64,000 bases of DNA from Sphingomonas vulcanisoli (GTDB lineage Bacteria > Pseudomonadota > Alphaproteobacteria > Sphingomonadales > Sphingomonadaceae), in the NCBI RefSeq assembly GCF_011761305.1, contig NZ_JAAOZC010000004.1, positions 304,592 through 368,591 on the forward strand. The letters run 5' to 3'. Positions within the stretch are counted from its first letter, which is position 1. Each line of letters starts with the position of its first letter. Below the pieces are notes generated by a model. The model saw only the letters and a program-made list of their open reading frames with translations. It was not told the DNA's origin and ran no database searches. A program made the translations under genes and the position numbers. This document shows, in pieces, positions 34,821-42,839 of the stretch.

Positions 34821-34850
34821 AGCGCCGTCCTTCAGGACGGCGCTTTTTCT
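34821..34850 (+). terminator. Rho-independent terminator
   Basis: AGCGCCGTCC and GGACGGCGCT form a perfect 10-bp stem with a TTCA loop, followed by TTTTCTTT. It ends the csbD/lmo0937-like unit. Confidence 0.9.
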
Positions 34851-34867
34851 TTGTCTGAATTAAGCGG

Positions 34868-35368
34868 TTATTTGAGCGGCGTATAGCGGCAGGTGAAGCG
34901 TGGCGGACGCGCATTGCCATCCTTCGTAAGATGGATGTGGAGCCGATCATCCATCATGGTGTCCAGCGCGAACGCCCGTTCCGCCTCGTAAAGGTCATCG
35001 CGGTGAGCATCCTTCCAGCCCGCGACGGCGCTCAAGGCGCGTGCCTTGGCGTCAGCGACGGACGTCGCCACCACGAACATGTTCTTGTGCTGCTCGGCAA
35101 AGCCCATACCGTCATAGCCGCCGAGGTTGACGAAGTAGAGCGTCTCCGGCGCCAACGACGGCTCCCGCCGCAACTCCACCTTATATCCGTCGACATGATC
35201 GATCTCGGCCCAGCAGTCGATATGGAGTGTCCCCGGGGTTCCCCACCATTCCGCGCGCAGTCGATCATGGGTGTCCCGGATCGATCCCGCGACGACGAAC
35301 CGCACATCATGGACTTCGACGTGCGCTTGGGCGTGCTCACCACCGATATAGATCGCGAACAACTTCAT
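34868..35368 (-). CDS. DUF1543 domain protein
   Basis: The 166-aa protein starts MKLFAIYIGGEHAQAHVEVHDVRFVV and contains LHIDCWAEIDHVDGY and YFVNLGGYDGMGFAEQHKNMFVVA, which are typical of the DUF1543 family. Its function is unknown. Two related half-domains may be present. ATG 35368 avoids overlap with the upstream gene; the frame is open to 35461. It lies 31 nt downstream of the FAD/NAD(P)-binding gene on the same strand and is probably cotranscribed. Confidence 0.8.
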   Translation of the reverse strand: MKLFAIYIGGEHAQAHVEVHDVRFVVAGSIRDTHDRLRAEWWGTPGTLHIDCWAEIDHVDGYKVELRREPSLAPETLYFVNLGGYDGMGFAEQHKNMFVVATSVADAKARALSAVAGWKDAHRDDLYEAERAFALDTMMDDRLHIHLTKDGNARPPRFTCRYTPLK

Positions 35369-35399
35369 CGCCGGGCCAGCTTTTGCGGGAAGTGGGTAC

Positions 35400-37082
35400 T
35401 CAATGCGCACCGTTCTCCATGGCGCCAGCGAGCGCAGCACCGACCACTTGGCCCATTTCATAGGAACTGGTGATTCCCTGGATGAAGGGGTGCCGACTGA
35501 GCAAGAAGGGAATGCTCAGGCAGTAAAGGCGCATGGCCGCAGGGTTATCTGACACAGGATGGAAAAGTTCGTCGACTGCGATACCCTTCGGGCCATCGGG
35601 ATGACCTTCGCCGACGTCGTGGACGACATCTTGATCCAGAAGCGACGGAAACGGGAACGCCTCGATCCCAAGCGGGCGCTGCCCGGTTGCTTCAACGAAG
35701 ACCGGGAAATGGCGGCGCTCGCCTTCGAGGATCACAATCGCGCCTTCCTCCGCGCTACGGGAGTCGACGCGATAGTCGTCTCCGAGCGCCATAACATCCA
35801 GATGCCCACAGCGGTGCAGGGCTAAGAGTCGCTCGATAGAGAGGTGGGGAACAGTCGCATATTCGTCGACAAAGATTGGTTTCAAAGAGCGGTTGAACCG
35901 GTGAAGCGCTTCTTCATCGAGATACGGCACAATCAGAGCCAGCACCTCTTGCATGCGAAGGATCGCATATCGCCAGGGGACGGTGAACCGGGCGGCAAAA
36001 TTCGCGCGCGCCTCGCGGAGATTGGTCTCAGCCCATTCAAAAGGGTCAAAGGCCGCGCGGTCTGCAAAATAGGCCTCGGTGAAGTCCTCCAGCGCTAATT
36101 CGTGCAGATTGAGGTGCGCCGCATATTCTGGATCGGCCTGCGCCAGCTCCTGCTTAAACAGCGCATACGATCGATCGAGGAGAGTGTCGCAGCCCTCCTC
36201 TATCAGCCGACCGACAGCATCGGGGGTGCAGATCGCAAGCGGCTCGTAAGGCACGGGATGATAAAAATCGGCCTCAGGCAGCAGGCCCTTACGGGACATC
36301 ATGACCATGAGCAGTGCTTCCGCACCCGCATCCACCCGATAATCGATGCCGCCATTCTCGGTCTCGATGAAGGCGCCGTGCGCGGTGGCCAAGGCAACGA
36401 CTGCGTCGATCGCCGTTAGCGAGCTGCCGCGAATTCCTATCGAAGTGGCCGGGGCACGCTGCAAAGCCGTCGCCGGCCAGGGCGTCAGAAAGTATCCGGG
36501 CCGCACCTCGGGTTCTTCCGGCCATTGATGACCCGTCGCTATGACCACTTGATCGAAGATCCGGGCATATGGCGCGCCCTTTTTGGGCTCGACGAGGACT
36601 CGTAACCCGGCCTCTTCCGCCACGATGTCCTTGACGCGGCACGTTGCCGCAATCTCGACAACGATGCCGCGCGCGCGGGCGCGTTCGACCACCCCGTTGA
36701 ATTGATCGAGGAAATATTCGCCAAGCGCCAGGCGTGGGTAAAACGCATGCTCATCAATCTGCTCGGGATCGATGCCGAGGCGCACCAGCCGAGCGCGCGG
36801 CTGACGCTGCAGCCATTCGAGGAGCGTCTCTTCGATCGGCGGTATTTCTACGCTGGCGATGTTCGAAAGCATGGCGGGATCGTTCCAGCCTGGCCGATAT
36901 GGCGTGCCGAGCCCGGCACGCGGTTGCTCTTCGAAGATCGTTACATGGACCGGCCGAGCCACCTCGTTGATCAAGGCACAGAGCGTGTAGATCGTTGTCG
37001 GGCCGGCTCCGACGAATGCAATGTGAAAAGGCATCGGGGCAGCAATGCACGTCGCGCATGTTTGTGCCGCCGTCGGCTTCAT
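35400..37082 (-). CDS. FAD/NAD(P)-binding protein (NAD_binding_9 type)
   Basis: This large flavoprotein-like protein (560 aa; ATG 37034 would give 544) has a dinucleotide-binding start HIAFVGAGPTTIYTLCAL, the acidic TIFEEQPRAGLGTPY, and VVIATGHQWPEE followed by GIRGSSLTAIDAVVALA. The ending includes ATGQRPLGIEAFPFP. This resembles the FAD-NAD(P)-binding (PF13454-type) family, which includes HpxO-like and siderophore-monooxygenase-like proteins of mostly unknown reaction. No redox partner is adjacent. Confidence 0.78.
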   Translation of the reverse strand: MKPTAAQTCATCIAAPMPFHIAFVGAGPTTIYTLCALINEVARPVHVTIFEEQPRAGLGTPYRPGWNDPAMLSNIASVEIPPIEETLLEWLQRQPRARLVRLGIDPEQIDEHAFYPRLALGEYFLDQFNGVVERARARGIVVEIAATCRVKDIVAEEAGLRVLVEPKKGAPYARIFDQVVIATGHQWPEEPEVRPGYFLTPWPATALQRAPATSIGIRGSSLTAIDAVVALATAHGAFIETENGGIDYRVDAGAEALLMVMMSRKGLLPEADFYHPVPYEPLAICTPDAVGRLIEEGCDTLLDRSYALFKQELAQADPEYAAHLNLHELALEDFTEAYFADRAAFDPFEWAETNLREARANFAARFTVPWRYAILRMQEVLALIVPYLDEEALHRFNRSLKPIFVDEYATVPHLSIERLLALHRCGHLDVMALGDDYRVDSRSAEEGAIVILEGERRHFPVFVEATGQRPLGIEAFPFPSLLDQDVVHDVGEGHPDGPKGIAVDELFHPVSDNPAAMRLYCLSIPFLLSRHPFIQGITSSYEMGQVVGAALAGAMENGAH

Positions 37083-37153
37083 TCAGGCGTGTGACCTCAT
37101 GGGCCTAAAAACATAGTGATTGAGTGCGGCCACGGCCGCGGCTCGGAGAGCGC

Positions 37154-37342
37154 CTAGTCGGCGGAAATCCAGGCATCGCTGCAGATCAGGATCAGCTCTC
37201 GCCTGGCGGCTGGCTGCGCCAGATGCGCCTCAACAGCCGCCCGATCGTCTCTCGGCAGGCGGCGGATAATTTCCGAGACGCTGCGGCACAGACCTGATCT
37301 TGCCAGATCAAACGCCCGATCGATTGCGGAAATTTCAGCCAT
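37154..37342 (-). CDS. Small protein of unknown function
   Basis: The 62-aa product reads MAEISAIDRAFDLARSGLCRSVSEIIRRLPRD..., two or three likely helices with a pair of cysteines and the ending ICSDAWISAD. AGGAG is 8 nt before ATG 37342. No family was recognised. It is divergent from another small gene at 37467. Confidence 0.55.
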   Translation of the reverse strand: MAEISAIDRAFDLARSGLCRSVSEIIRRLPRDDRAAVEAHLAQPAARRELILICSDAWISAD

Positions 37343-37466
37343 CGCGATGCTCCTAGCCCAAATGGCGGGAAGCGAAGAAGAATTTTCGCCCGTGCACTCG
37401 CATTTGGGAGCGGCGATGATCACCATGGTATAGCCGCCGCCGATATCAGGTTGTAGGAGGCGCAGC

Positions 37467-37664
37467 ATGAATCAGTTTGAAATCTATCTCGCGAATGCTG
37501 AGGCGCAACGCGCCGCAGCGGAAAGCACCGCCCTCGCCAATCGGCGCGAAATGCATCTGCGATCGGCCGAAACATGGGAGACCATGGCGGCGGCCCTCCG
37601 CGATACGGCGGGCCGCGCTCTTGTGAATGAGGCTGCGAAGGCGGCGTTGAAGACAAGCGCCTGA
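37467..37664 (+). CDS. Small helical protein of unknown function
   Basis: The 65-aa product (MNQFEIYLANAEAQRAAAES...ALKTSA) is alanine-rich, charged and probably one long helix or coiled coil. GGAGG is a few bases upstream of the ATG. Similar short helical proteins occur in sphingomonads, but I know no function. Confidence 0.58.
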   Translation: MNQFEIYLANAEAQRAAAESTALANRREMHLRSAETWETMAAALRDTAGRALVNEAAKAALKTSA

Positions 37665-37985
37665 TCACGAGGCCGAGACGGGCGACGGCATGCCGCCTAT
37701 TGGCACCGCGATCTCCTCTCCGTTGGTCGGCCGACAGATATTGTGCTGGGTTAGCAGGTTCGATCGACTTTCTTGGTAGCCCAAACGCAGCAGATGCTGC
37801 TGAAACCGTCGTCGACCCATTCGTGTCGACTTAGCCGCCGACCTGGTCTCCCTGACTTCGACGTGACAATCTCAGTCGGTCGTTCCGTGATGCTATTCGC
37901 CTTCGAGCAAGGCCTTCACCCGAAATTTCTAGGGCAATGGTGCTACAAATGTGTATCCGGCATCCAAGCCACCGTTCCAGCCTAT
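37665..37985. other. 321-nt gap before the Tat-signal RidA gene
   Basis: No convincing gene. The frame of the RidA gene is open here (from 37773), but its translation is not RidA-like and precedes the Tat signal. An AGCAG-ATG-CTGCT inverted repeat lies near 37791-37803. No clear promoter was recognised. Confidence 0.4.
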
Positions 37986-38525
37986 ATGGGTAAAATCTTG
38001 CCGAACCGAGACGATATTGCCGCATTGCCGGGCCGGCGCAGCCTTCTCACCGGGGCAACAGTCGCCGCGGTCGGGCTTGCCTCGTCAACCCGCGCCGCCG
38101 CGCCGGCCAAAGACGGCGGGATTATCAAGCAAGTCGTCCATAACCCGGACAAAGGGCCGAACAGCGGAACCCACGCGCTGAGGCTCCGCAACGTCAGCGA
38201 ATGGATGTTCTTCGCCGGTCACTCGGCGATTGGCGCGCATGGCGAGATTCTCTTTCCGGGGGACGCCATCGCGCAGATGCGCTGGATCTGGGGCAGCCTG
38301 GAACGCCTGCTCGTGCAGGAAGGCTACAGCCTGGGCGACGTCATCCAATTGAAGATGACCTGCATCGCGGACGTGCCGATGCCTGATCGGGTGAAGTTCC
38401 TGGAGATCGTGGGGGAGGTGTTCCAGGGGCAGAAGGTCATGCCGGTGGGATCGACTATGTCGGTGGTGGATGCGCTGGCGCTGCCCGGGATGCTCTGCGA
38501 AGTCGATATCACCGCGGCGCGTTAG
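37986..38525 (+). CDS. RidA-family protein with Tat-type signal
   Basis: The 179-aa protein has an N-terminal signal with twin arginine, LPGRRSLLTGATVAAVGLASS, followed by AAAPAKDGG. The mature domain is RidA/YjgF-like: IKQVVHNPDKGPNSGTHALRLRNVSEWMFFAGHSAIGA, then WIWGSLERLLVQEGYSLGDVIQLKMTCI and MPVGSTMSVVDALALPGMLCEVDITA. Cytosolic RidA hydrolyses reactive imines/enamines. An exported version next to an exported amine oxidase cluster is unusual and could hydrolyse its imine products. ATG 37986 starts the signal. It is convergent with the IclR gene (2 nt apart). Export rests on the signal sequence only. Confidence 0.82.
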   Translation: MGKILPNRDDIAALPGRRSLLTGATVAAVGLASSTRAAAPAKDGGIIKQVVHNPDKGPNSGTHALRLRNVSEWMFFAGHSAIGAHGEILFPGDAIAQMRWIWGSLERLLVQEGYSLGDVIQLKMTCIADVPMPDRVKFLEIVGEVFQGQKVMPVGSTMSVVDALALPGMLCEVDITAAR

Positions 38526-38527
38526 CG

Positions 38528-39328
38528 CTAGGCGTTGGCGCTCCAGCTCTTTTCGATACGCGCACATTCTTCGCGCAGCAGACCGACCAGCACCTCTTGC
38601 CGATCCGGCTTCATATGCGCATCGACCGCCGCGATACTCAGCGCAGCTTCGACGTGACGGTATCGGTTGAAAATCGGAACGCCGACCGCCTTCATACCCG
38701 CCGTGATCGCTCCGTCGTTGAGGCTATAGCCGCGGCGCCGCGTTTCTGTGACCAATTGGCGTAACAGGTCGGCCGAAAAAACCGGGGAGTATCGTTGCAC
38801 CCGGTCCTGATTGGCGATGATGGCCTGTTCGATCTGATCGGCTTCGAGCGCGGCGAGCAACGCCAGGCTGCCTGCGCCGACGCCCAGCGGGCGCCGGTCG
38901 CCGACAGCCAGGGTCAGGGTCTGGATCGGGTTGGAGCCGGTCTCGCGGGCGAGGCACACCGCATCGTGGCCACTGCGCACCGAAAGGTAGATCGTCTCGC
39001 CGGTTTGCTCGGCGAGCCGCAGCAGGCTCGGCTCGCACATATCCTTGATGTTGAAGCGCCGCGACGCCGCCATGCCGAGCGCGAAAAGTTCGAAGCCGAG
39101 CCGGTATGTTTTGGTATCCGGATCTTGCGCAATCAGCCCCTCCCGCATCAGCGCCAGCAACAGCCGATGCGTGGTCGCCTTGTTGAGCTGCAATTGGCGG
39201 ACGGCATCGACCAGGCGGAGCCCCGCCGCATCCTGTTCGGCAACGAGGCGCAGGATCGTCATCGCGCGATCGAACGTCTGCGTGCCGGACGGACTCGGTT
39301 CAAGGGCTCTATCGGCTTTGTTAGGCAT
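38528..39328 (-). CDS. IclR-family transcriptional regulator
   Basis: The 266-aa protein has a winged helix (TQTFDRAMTILRLVAEQDAAGLRLVDAVRQLQLNKATTHRLLLALMREGLI) and an IclR effector domain (GETIYLSVRSGHDAVCLARETGS, GVGAGSLALLAALEADQ, GAITAGMKAVGVPIF). It overlaps the upstream unknown gene by 8 nt and is the last gene of a four-gene operon with two flavin monooxygenases, so it probably regulates that operon in response to its substrate or product. Confidence 0.92.
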   Translation of the reverse strand: MPNKADRALEPSPSGTQTFDRAMTILRLVAEQDAAGLRLVDAVRQLQLNKATTHRLLLALMREGLIAQDPDTKTYRLGFELFALGMAASRRFNIKDMCEPSLLRLAEQTGETIYLSVRSGHDAVCLARETGSNPIQTLTLAVGDRRPLGVGAGSLALLAALEADQIEQAIIANQDRVQRYSPVFSADLLRQLVTETRRRGYSLNDGAITAGMKAVGVPIFNRYRHVEAALSIAAVDAHMKPDRQEVLVGLLREECARIEKSWSANA

Positions 39329-40160
39329 GGATGACGCCCCTGCCCGCCTTCGTCAGCTCGATGCTGTGCGCCATGATGCGGGCAAAATCCTGCGCGGTCT
39401 GGCCGGCCTCGCCTCCCATCCGCATCGCGGTGTGGTTGAGATGGGATATGACGCCGGACCTCCAAACCGAGCGGGCATCGCCAATGCGCGCCGTCCAGGC
39501 ATCGACCGTGGCGGCCGCGATCCCGCGCGCATCGAGCGCCGGCAGCCGCGCGATCCCGGCATCATCGATGCCGACGCCCGCATCGTTAAAGATCGCTACC
39601 CGCGCGGCGACCTTGAGCGCCCTTGCCGCATCGCGCCCTGGTAATCCGCCATGCGATCCGATGATGAGGATGCGCCCGGCGTCTTCGGGGCAGGCCAGCG
39701 CGGCAGAATCGAGACCCCAGATATCGCTGCCCGCGATGTGCCCAAACGCAAAGCGCGCCTCTTGAATCGGCGCCCCGTGCCACTGTGCACGGCTTGCGCG
39801 GAGCAGCGCGGCTGCGCTCGGGCACGGTTGACCGACGGCGACGCCAAGGTTTCGCGCGCTGCGGTTTGCGTGACTGATAATGCCTCGGGCGAAGCAATCC
39901 CGCGCATCGCCGATGCGGGCGCTCATATGGGAGACCGTCGCCGCCGGCAGATAATGCCGATCGAACATGGCCAGAGACGCGATGCCTGCATCGTCGAACC
40001 CGCCGCCGGCGTCGTTGAAAATAACCCCCGCCACGCCCGCTGCCGACGCGAACCTGCCGGCAATCGCCCCGCCATGCGATCCGGTGACCAGAACCACCCC
40101 CGCGAACTGATCGCCGAGCGTCGTCACCGTATCCGCTGCAAAAATGGGGCGCAGATCCAC
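39321..40160 (-). CDS. Two-repeat protein of unknown family
   Basis: The 279-aa protein is an internal duplication: residues 21-111 and 163-254 align along their whole length. Shared motifs in each half are GSHGG, IFNDAG-G-DDAGIA-L, ARIGDAR and G-ISH-N--A. No signal peptide or membrane helix is visible. I do not recognise the family. The conserved Ser-His-Gly-Gly and Asn-Asp-Ala-Gly/Asp-Asp motifs look catalytic or ligand-binding. The GTG start lies 2 nt after the stop of a luciferase-like monooxygenase gene, and the end overlaps the IclR gene, so it belongs to the same pathway, perhaps acting on a monooxygenase product. Confidence 0.8.
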   Translation of the reverse strand: MDLRPIFAADTVTTLGDQFAGVVLVTGSHGGAIAGRFASAAGVAGVIFNDAGGGFDDAGIASLAMFDRHYLPAATVSHMSARIGDARDCFARGIISHANRSARNLGVAVGQPCPSAAALLRASRAQWHGAPIQEARFAFGHIAGSDIWGLDSAALACPEDAGRILIIGSHGGLPGRDAARALKVAARVAIFNDAGVGIDDAGIARLPALDARGIAAATVDAWTARIGDARSVWRSGVISHLNHTAMRMGGEAGQTAQDFARIMAHSIELTKAGRGVIHA

Positions 40161-40162
40161 AA

Positions 40163-41554
40163 TTATGCGCCGCTAAGACCAAGCCTGGTTCGGGACAGCG
40201 CGCGCGAGCGGGGATCGAGCGCCACAGTGCCATCGGCGAAGAATTGGTTCGGCGGCCGTTTGAGACCGAGATGCTCGCGCAACGTGCTGCCGTGGTACGA
40301 AGTCTTGAACAGACCGCGCGCTTGCAGGAGCGGCACGACCTTATCGCAAAAGTCGGTCAGACCGCCCGGGAGCCCGGTGAAAATCAGATTGAACCCGTCC
40401 GCCGCGCCGACGGTGAACCAGCGCTCCATCTCGTCCGCGATCGTCTGTGGTGAGCCAACCAGGGCGAGCCCGCGATAGCCGCTGACCCAGGCCACCAGTT
40501 GCCGGATCGTCAGTTTCTTGTCGCGCGCTTCCTGAATGATGCGCTGCTGCGCGCTCTTGATCGCGTTGGTCTCGGCGATTTCGGGAAGCGGGCCATCGGG
40601 GTCGCATTGCGACACGTCCTGGCCGAGAAATGCGGTGAGGCTGCGCAGACCCATGGCGTAAGGCACCATCGCGTTGAGCCAGGCCCGCTTTTCCTGCGCG
40701 GCCTCGTCGGTATCGCCGACGACCACCAGCGCACCGGGCAGGATACGCAAATCGTCCGGATCGCGACCCGCCTCACGCATCCGCGCATGCAAATCGTCGC
40801 GAAACGCGAGACCGGCTTCGATCGTCGTTGCGGCACCGAAGATGACCTCCGTGACCTCGGCGGCGAACTGCCGTCCGTCCTCCGATGCGCCCGCCTGGAT
40901 GATCACCGGCCAGCCCTGAACCGGACGCATCGCGTTGAGCGGGCCGCTTACGGAGTAGAACCGCCCCTTGTGATTCAGCCGATAGATTTTCTTTGGATCC
41001 GAAAAGACGCCGCTATCCTGATCGCGCACAAAGGCATCGTCGGCGAAGCTGTCCCACAGGCCCGAGACGACATCGAAATATTCGCGTGCTTTCTGATAGC
41101 GGGTCGCATGATCGGGATGGTTTTCCAGCCCGAAATTGGCCGCAGATTCGGTGATCCAGGTGGTAACGATATTCCAGCCCGCGCGGCCCCGGCTGAGATG
41201 ATCGAGCGAGGCCAGCATCCGGGCCATGTTGAACGGTTCGGTAAAGGTCGCGGAAGCCGTTGCGACCAGCCCGATCTTTGACGTATGCTGCGAAATAGCG
41301 CTGAGAATTGTGAACGGCTCGAACGTGGCGATGCTGTCGGTCGCCTGCAAAACCTCCTCGCTTGCCGCCAGGACGCCGACATGATCGGCGTAGAAGAAGC
41401 CGTCGAAACAGGCCGCTTCCAGCCTCTTTGCAGCATCGATGAGCACGTCGAGATTGGTATTGCCGTCGGCGGCGTTCGCCGGATCGCGCCAGCCCGCCGG
41501 ATGCAGGCTGGTCGGCCGCACGAAGGCCATCAGGTTCATCTGTGTGCGGGACAT
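40163..41554 (-). CDS. LLM-class flavin-dependent monooxygenase (NtaA/SnaA/DszA type)
   Basis: This 463-aa FMNH2-dependent monooxygenase has the family features MNLMAFVRPTSLHPAGWRDP, FDGFFYADHVGV, FNMARMLASLDHLSRGRAGWNIVTTW, PVIIQAGASEDGRQFAAEVTEVIFGA and GSPQTIADEMERWF. The NtaA/SnaA/DszA group cleaves C-N or C-S bonds or oxygenates heterocycles using reduced flavin supplied by a reductase; no flavin reductase is adjacent. It is 9 nt downstream of a second LLM gene and coupled to the two-repeat protein gene. The substrate is unknown. Confidence 0.9.
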   Translation of the reverse strand: MSRTQMNLMAFVRPTSLHPAGWRDPANAADGNTNLDVLIDAAKRLEAACFDGFFYADHVGVLAASEEVLQATDSIATFEPFTILSAISQHTSKIGLVATASATFTEPFNMARMLASLDHLSRGRAGWNIVTTWITESAANFGLENHPDHATRYQKAREYFDVVSGLWDSFADDAFVRDQDSGVFSDPKKIYRLNHKGRFYSVSGPLNAMRPVQGWPVIIQAGASEDGRQFAAEVTEVIFGAATTIEAGLAFRDDLHARMREAGRDPDDLRILPGALVVVGDTDEAAQEKRAWLNAMVPYAMGLRSLTAFLGQDVSQCDPDGPLPEIAETNAIKSAQQRIIQEARDKKLTIRQLVAWVSGYRGLALVGSPQTIADEMERWFTVGAADGFNLIFTGLPGGLTDFCDKVVPLLQARGLFKTSYHGSTLREHLGLKRPPNQFFADGTVALDPRSRALSRTRLGLSGA

Positions 41555-41563
41555 GCCGTTTGG

Positions 41564-42628
41564 TCAGGCCATGACGTGCGCACGTGGAAGGACCGAAGCC
41601 TGACCTTCTTCGGCGCCGAGATGCCGAAGATGCGGCATGACCTTGGTTGCAAACAGCTCGAACGAGCGGATGCGCTGCTCTTCCTTGCCCCAATCCTTGC
41701 CGCCGACGATCAGGAACTGGCCGAACCCGCCGGACTTTTCGTAGAAATCCTCGATCTTCTCGCGGACCGTATCGGGCGAGCCGATGAACAGCAGGCCGTC
41801 CTCGATCAGCTTCTCGACCGTCATGTCGCTATAATCTTCCCCGGGCCGGCGGAAATCGGCCAGCGAGAAGTCAAAATATTTGCGCGTATAATCGAGGTGC
41901 CGACGCAGCGCGGGCACGACCTCCGCAAAAGCGCGCTCGTCGGTATCGGCGATATACAGGCCACGTGTAGCGGTAATGTCCTGGGGGCGTGCGGGTTGCC
42001 CCAACCCTTCCAGCGTGTCTTTGAACATCGTGGTCAAGCGGCTGATGGTCTTGGCGCTGGCCCACTGCGACGTCAGCAGCCGCCAGCCCCGGCGTGCCGC
42101 CTCGGCGATGAGTGGCTGGGTGGTGGATGCCACCGCGATCGGCAGCTTCCTGGAGATCGGCTTCGGCCAGATCGCCACGCCCTTATGCTGATAATATTTG
42201 CCGATATGGTCGAATGGCTGCTCTTCCTCGAAGCAGCGCGAGATGAGGTTCAGGGCTTCCAGCGCGGCGGCATGCTGGTCGACGTCGGCTGCGCAGGGGC
42301 CGGAACCCGCGCCCAGAACGTAACGGCCATCGGTAAGGATGTCGGTACAGGCCGCTTCACGCGCTACCTGGGTGGGATCATAGAAGCCCAGACGCCGCAC
42401 CGCCGTTCCCATCACGATCCGCTCGGTCAGCGCGGCGGCCTTGGTGATCATCAGTTCGGGCACGGGCAGCGCATCGGGAAGGAAGCTGGCGCGATGCTCG
42501 CTCACCCAGGCCTCTTCCATCCCGAGCTGCTCGCACAGCACGATCTCGGCAACGTCGGCCGCCCAGGCGTCCACCGTCCGGTCATACTCGCGAATGCCCT
42601 GCCCGTTTGAAAAGAGGCCGAAACGCAT
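41564..42628 (-). CDS. LLM-class (luciferase-like) flavin oxidoreductase
   Basis: This 354-aa bacterial-luciferase-type enzyme shows RFGLFSNGQ, EQLGMEEAWVSEHRAS, IVMGTAVRRLGFYDPTQVAREAA, LTDGRYVLGAGSG and LLFIGSPDTVREKIEDF. It is a different subgroup from the NtaA-like neighbour. ATG 42628 lies 6 nt after AGGAG (GTG 42631 is the alternative). It is the first gene of the operon LLM, LLM, two-repeat protein, IclR, and is divergent from an MFS transporter. Two distinct monooxygenases in one operon suggest two oxygenation steps on one compound. Confidence 0.9.
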   Translation of the reverse strand: MRFGLFSNGQGIREYDRTVDAWAADVAEIVLCEQLGMEEAWVSEHRASFLPDALPVPELMITKAAALTERIVMGTAVRRLGFYDPTQVAREAACTDILTDGRYVLGAGSGPCAADVDQHAAALEALNLISRCFEEEQPFDHIGKYYQHKGVAIWPKPISRKLPIAVASTTQPLIAEAARRGWRLLTSQWASAKTISRLTTMFKDTLEGLGQPARPQDITATRGLYIADTDERAFAEVVPALRRHLDYTRKYFDFSLADFRRPGEDYSDMTVEKLIEDGLLFIGSPDTVREKIEDFYEKSGGFGQFLIVGGKDWGKEEQRIRSFELFATKVMPHLRHLGAEEGQASVLPRAHVMA

Positions 42629-42791
42629 CACGCACTCCTATATCGCCAAAGTATAAGCTTTGACCTGTCTACTTGGTCCACTTTATGGATCGAAAGCAGC
42701 AAGATCTGTGCCGACCCCCATCCAACCCCTTGACCTCGGTGTCAAGATATTGCCCGTTGATAGAGCATAACCCTTGCTTTAGCACCTGGAC

Positions 42792-42804
42792 ATAACCGTG
42801 TTAT
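42792..42804. promoter_or_regulatory. Short inverted repeat in the LLM/MFS divergent region
   Basis: ATAAC-CGT-GTTAT is a perfect 5-3-5 repeat, 36 nt before the transporter start. A second CATAACC occurs at about 42765. It could be an operator for the operon's IclR regulator, but it is short. Confidence 0.25.
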
Positions 42805-42839
42805 AGCGGTCCATATTATAGAACTCGAAAGGAACGGGA

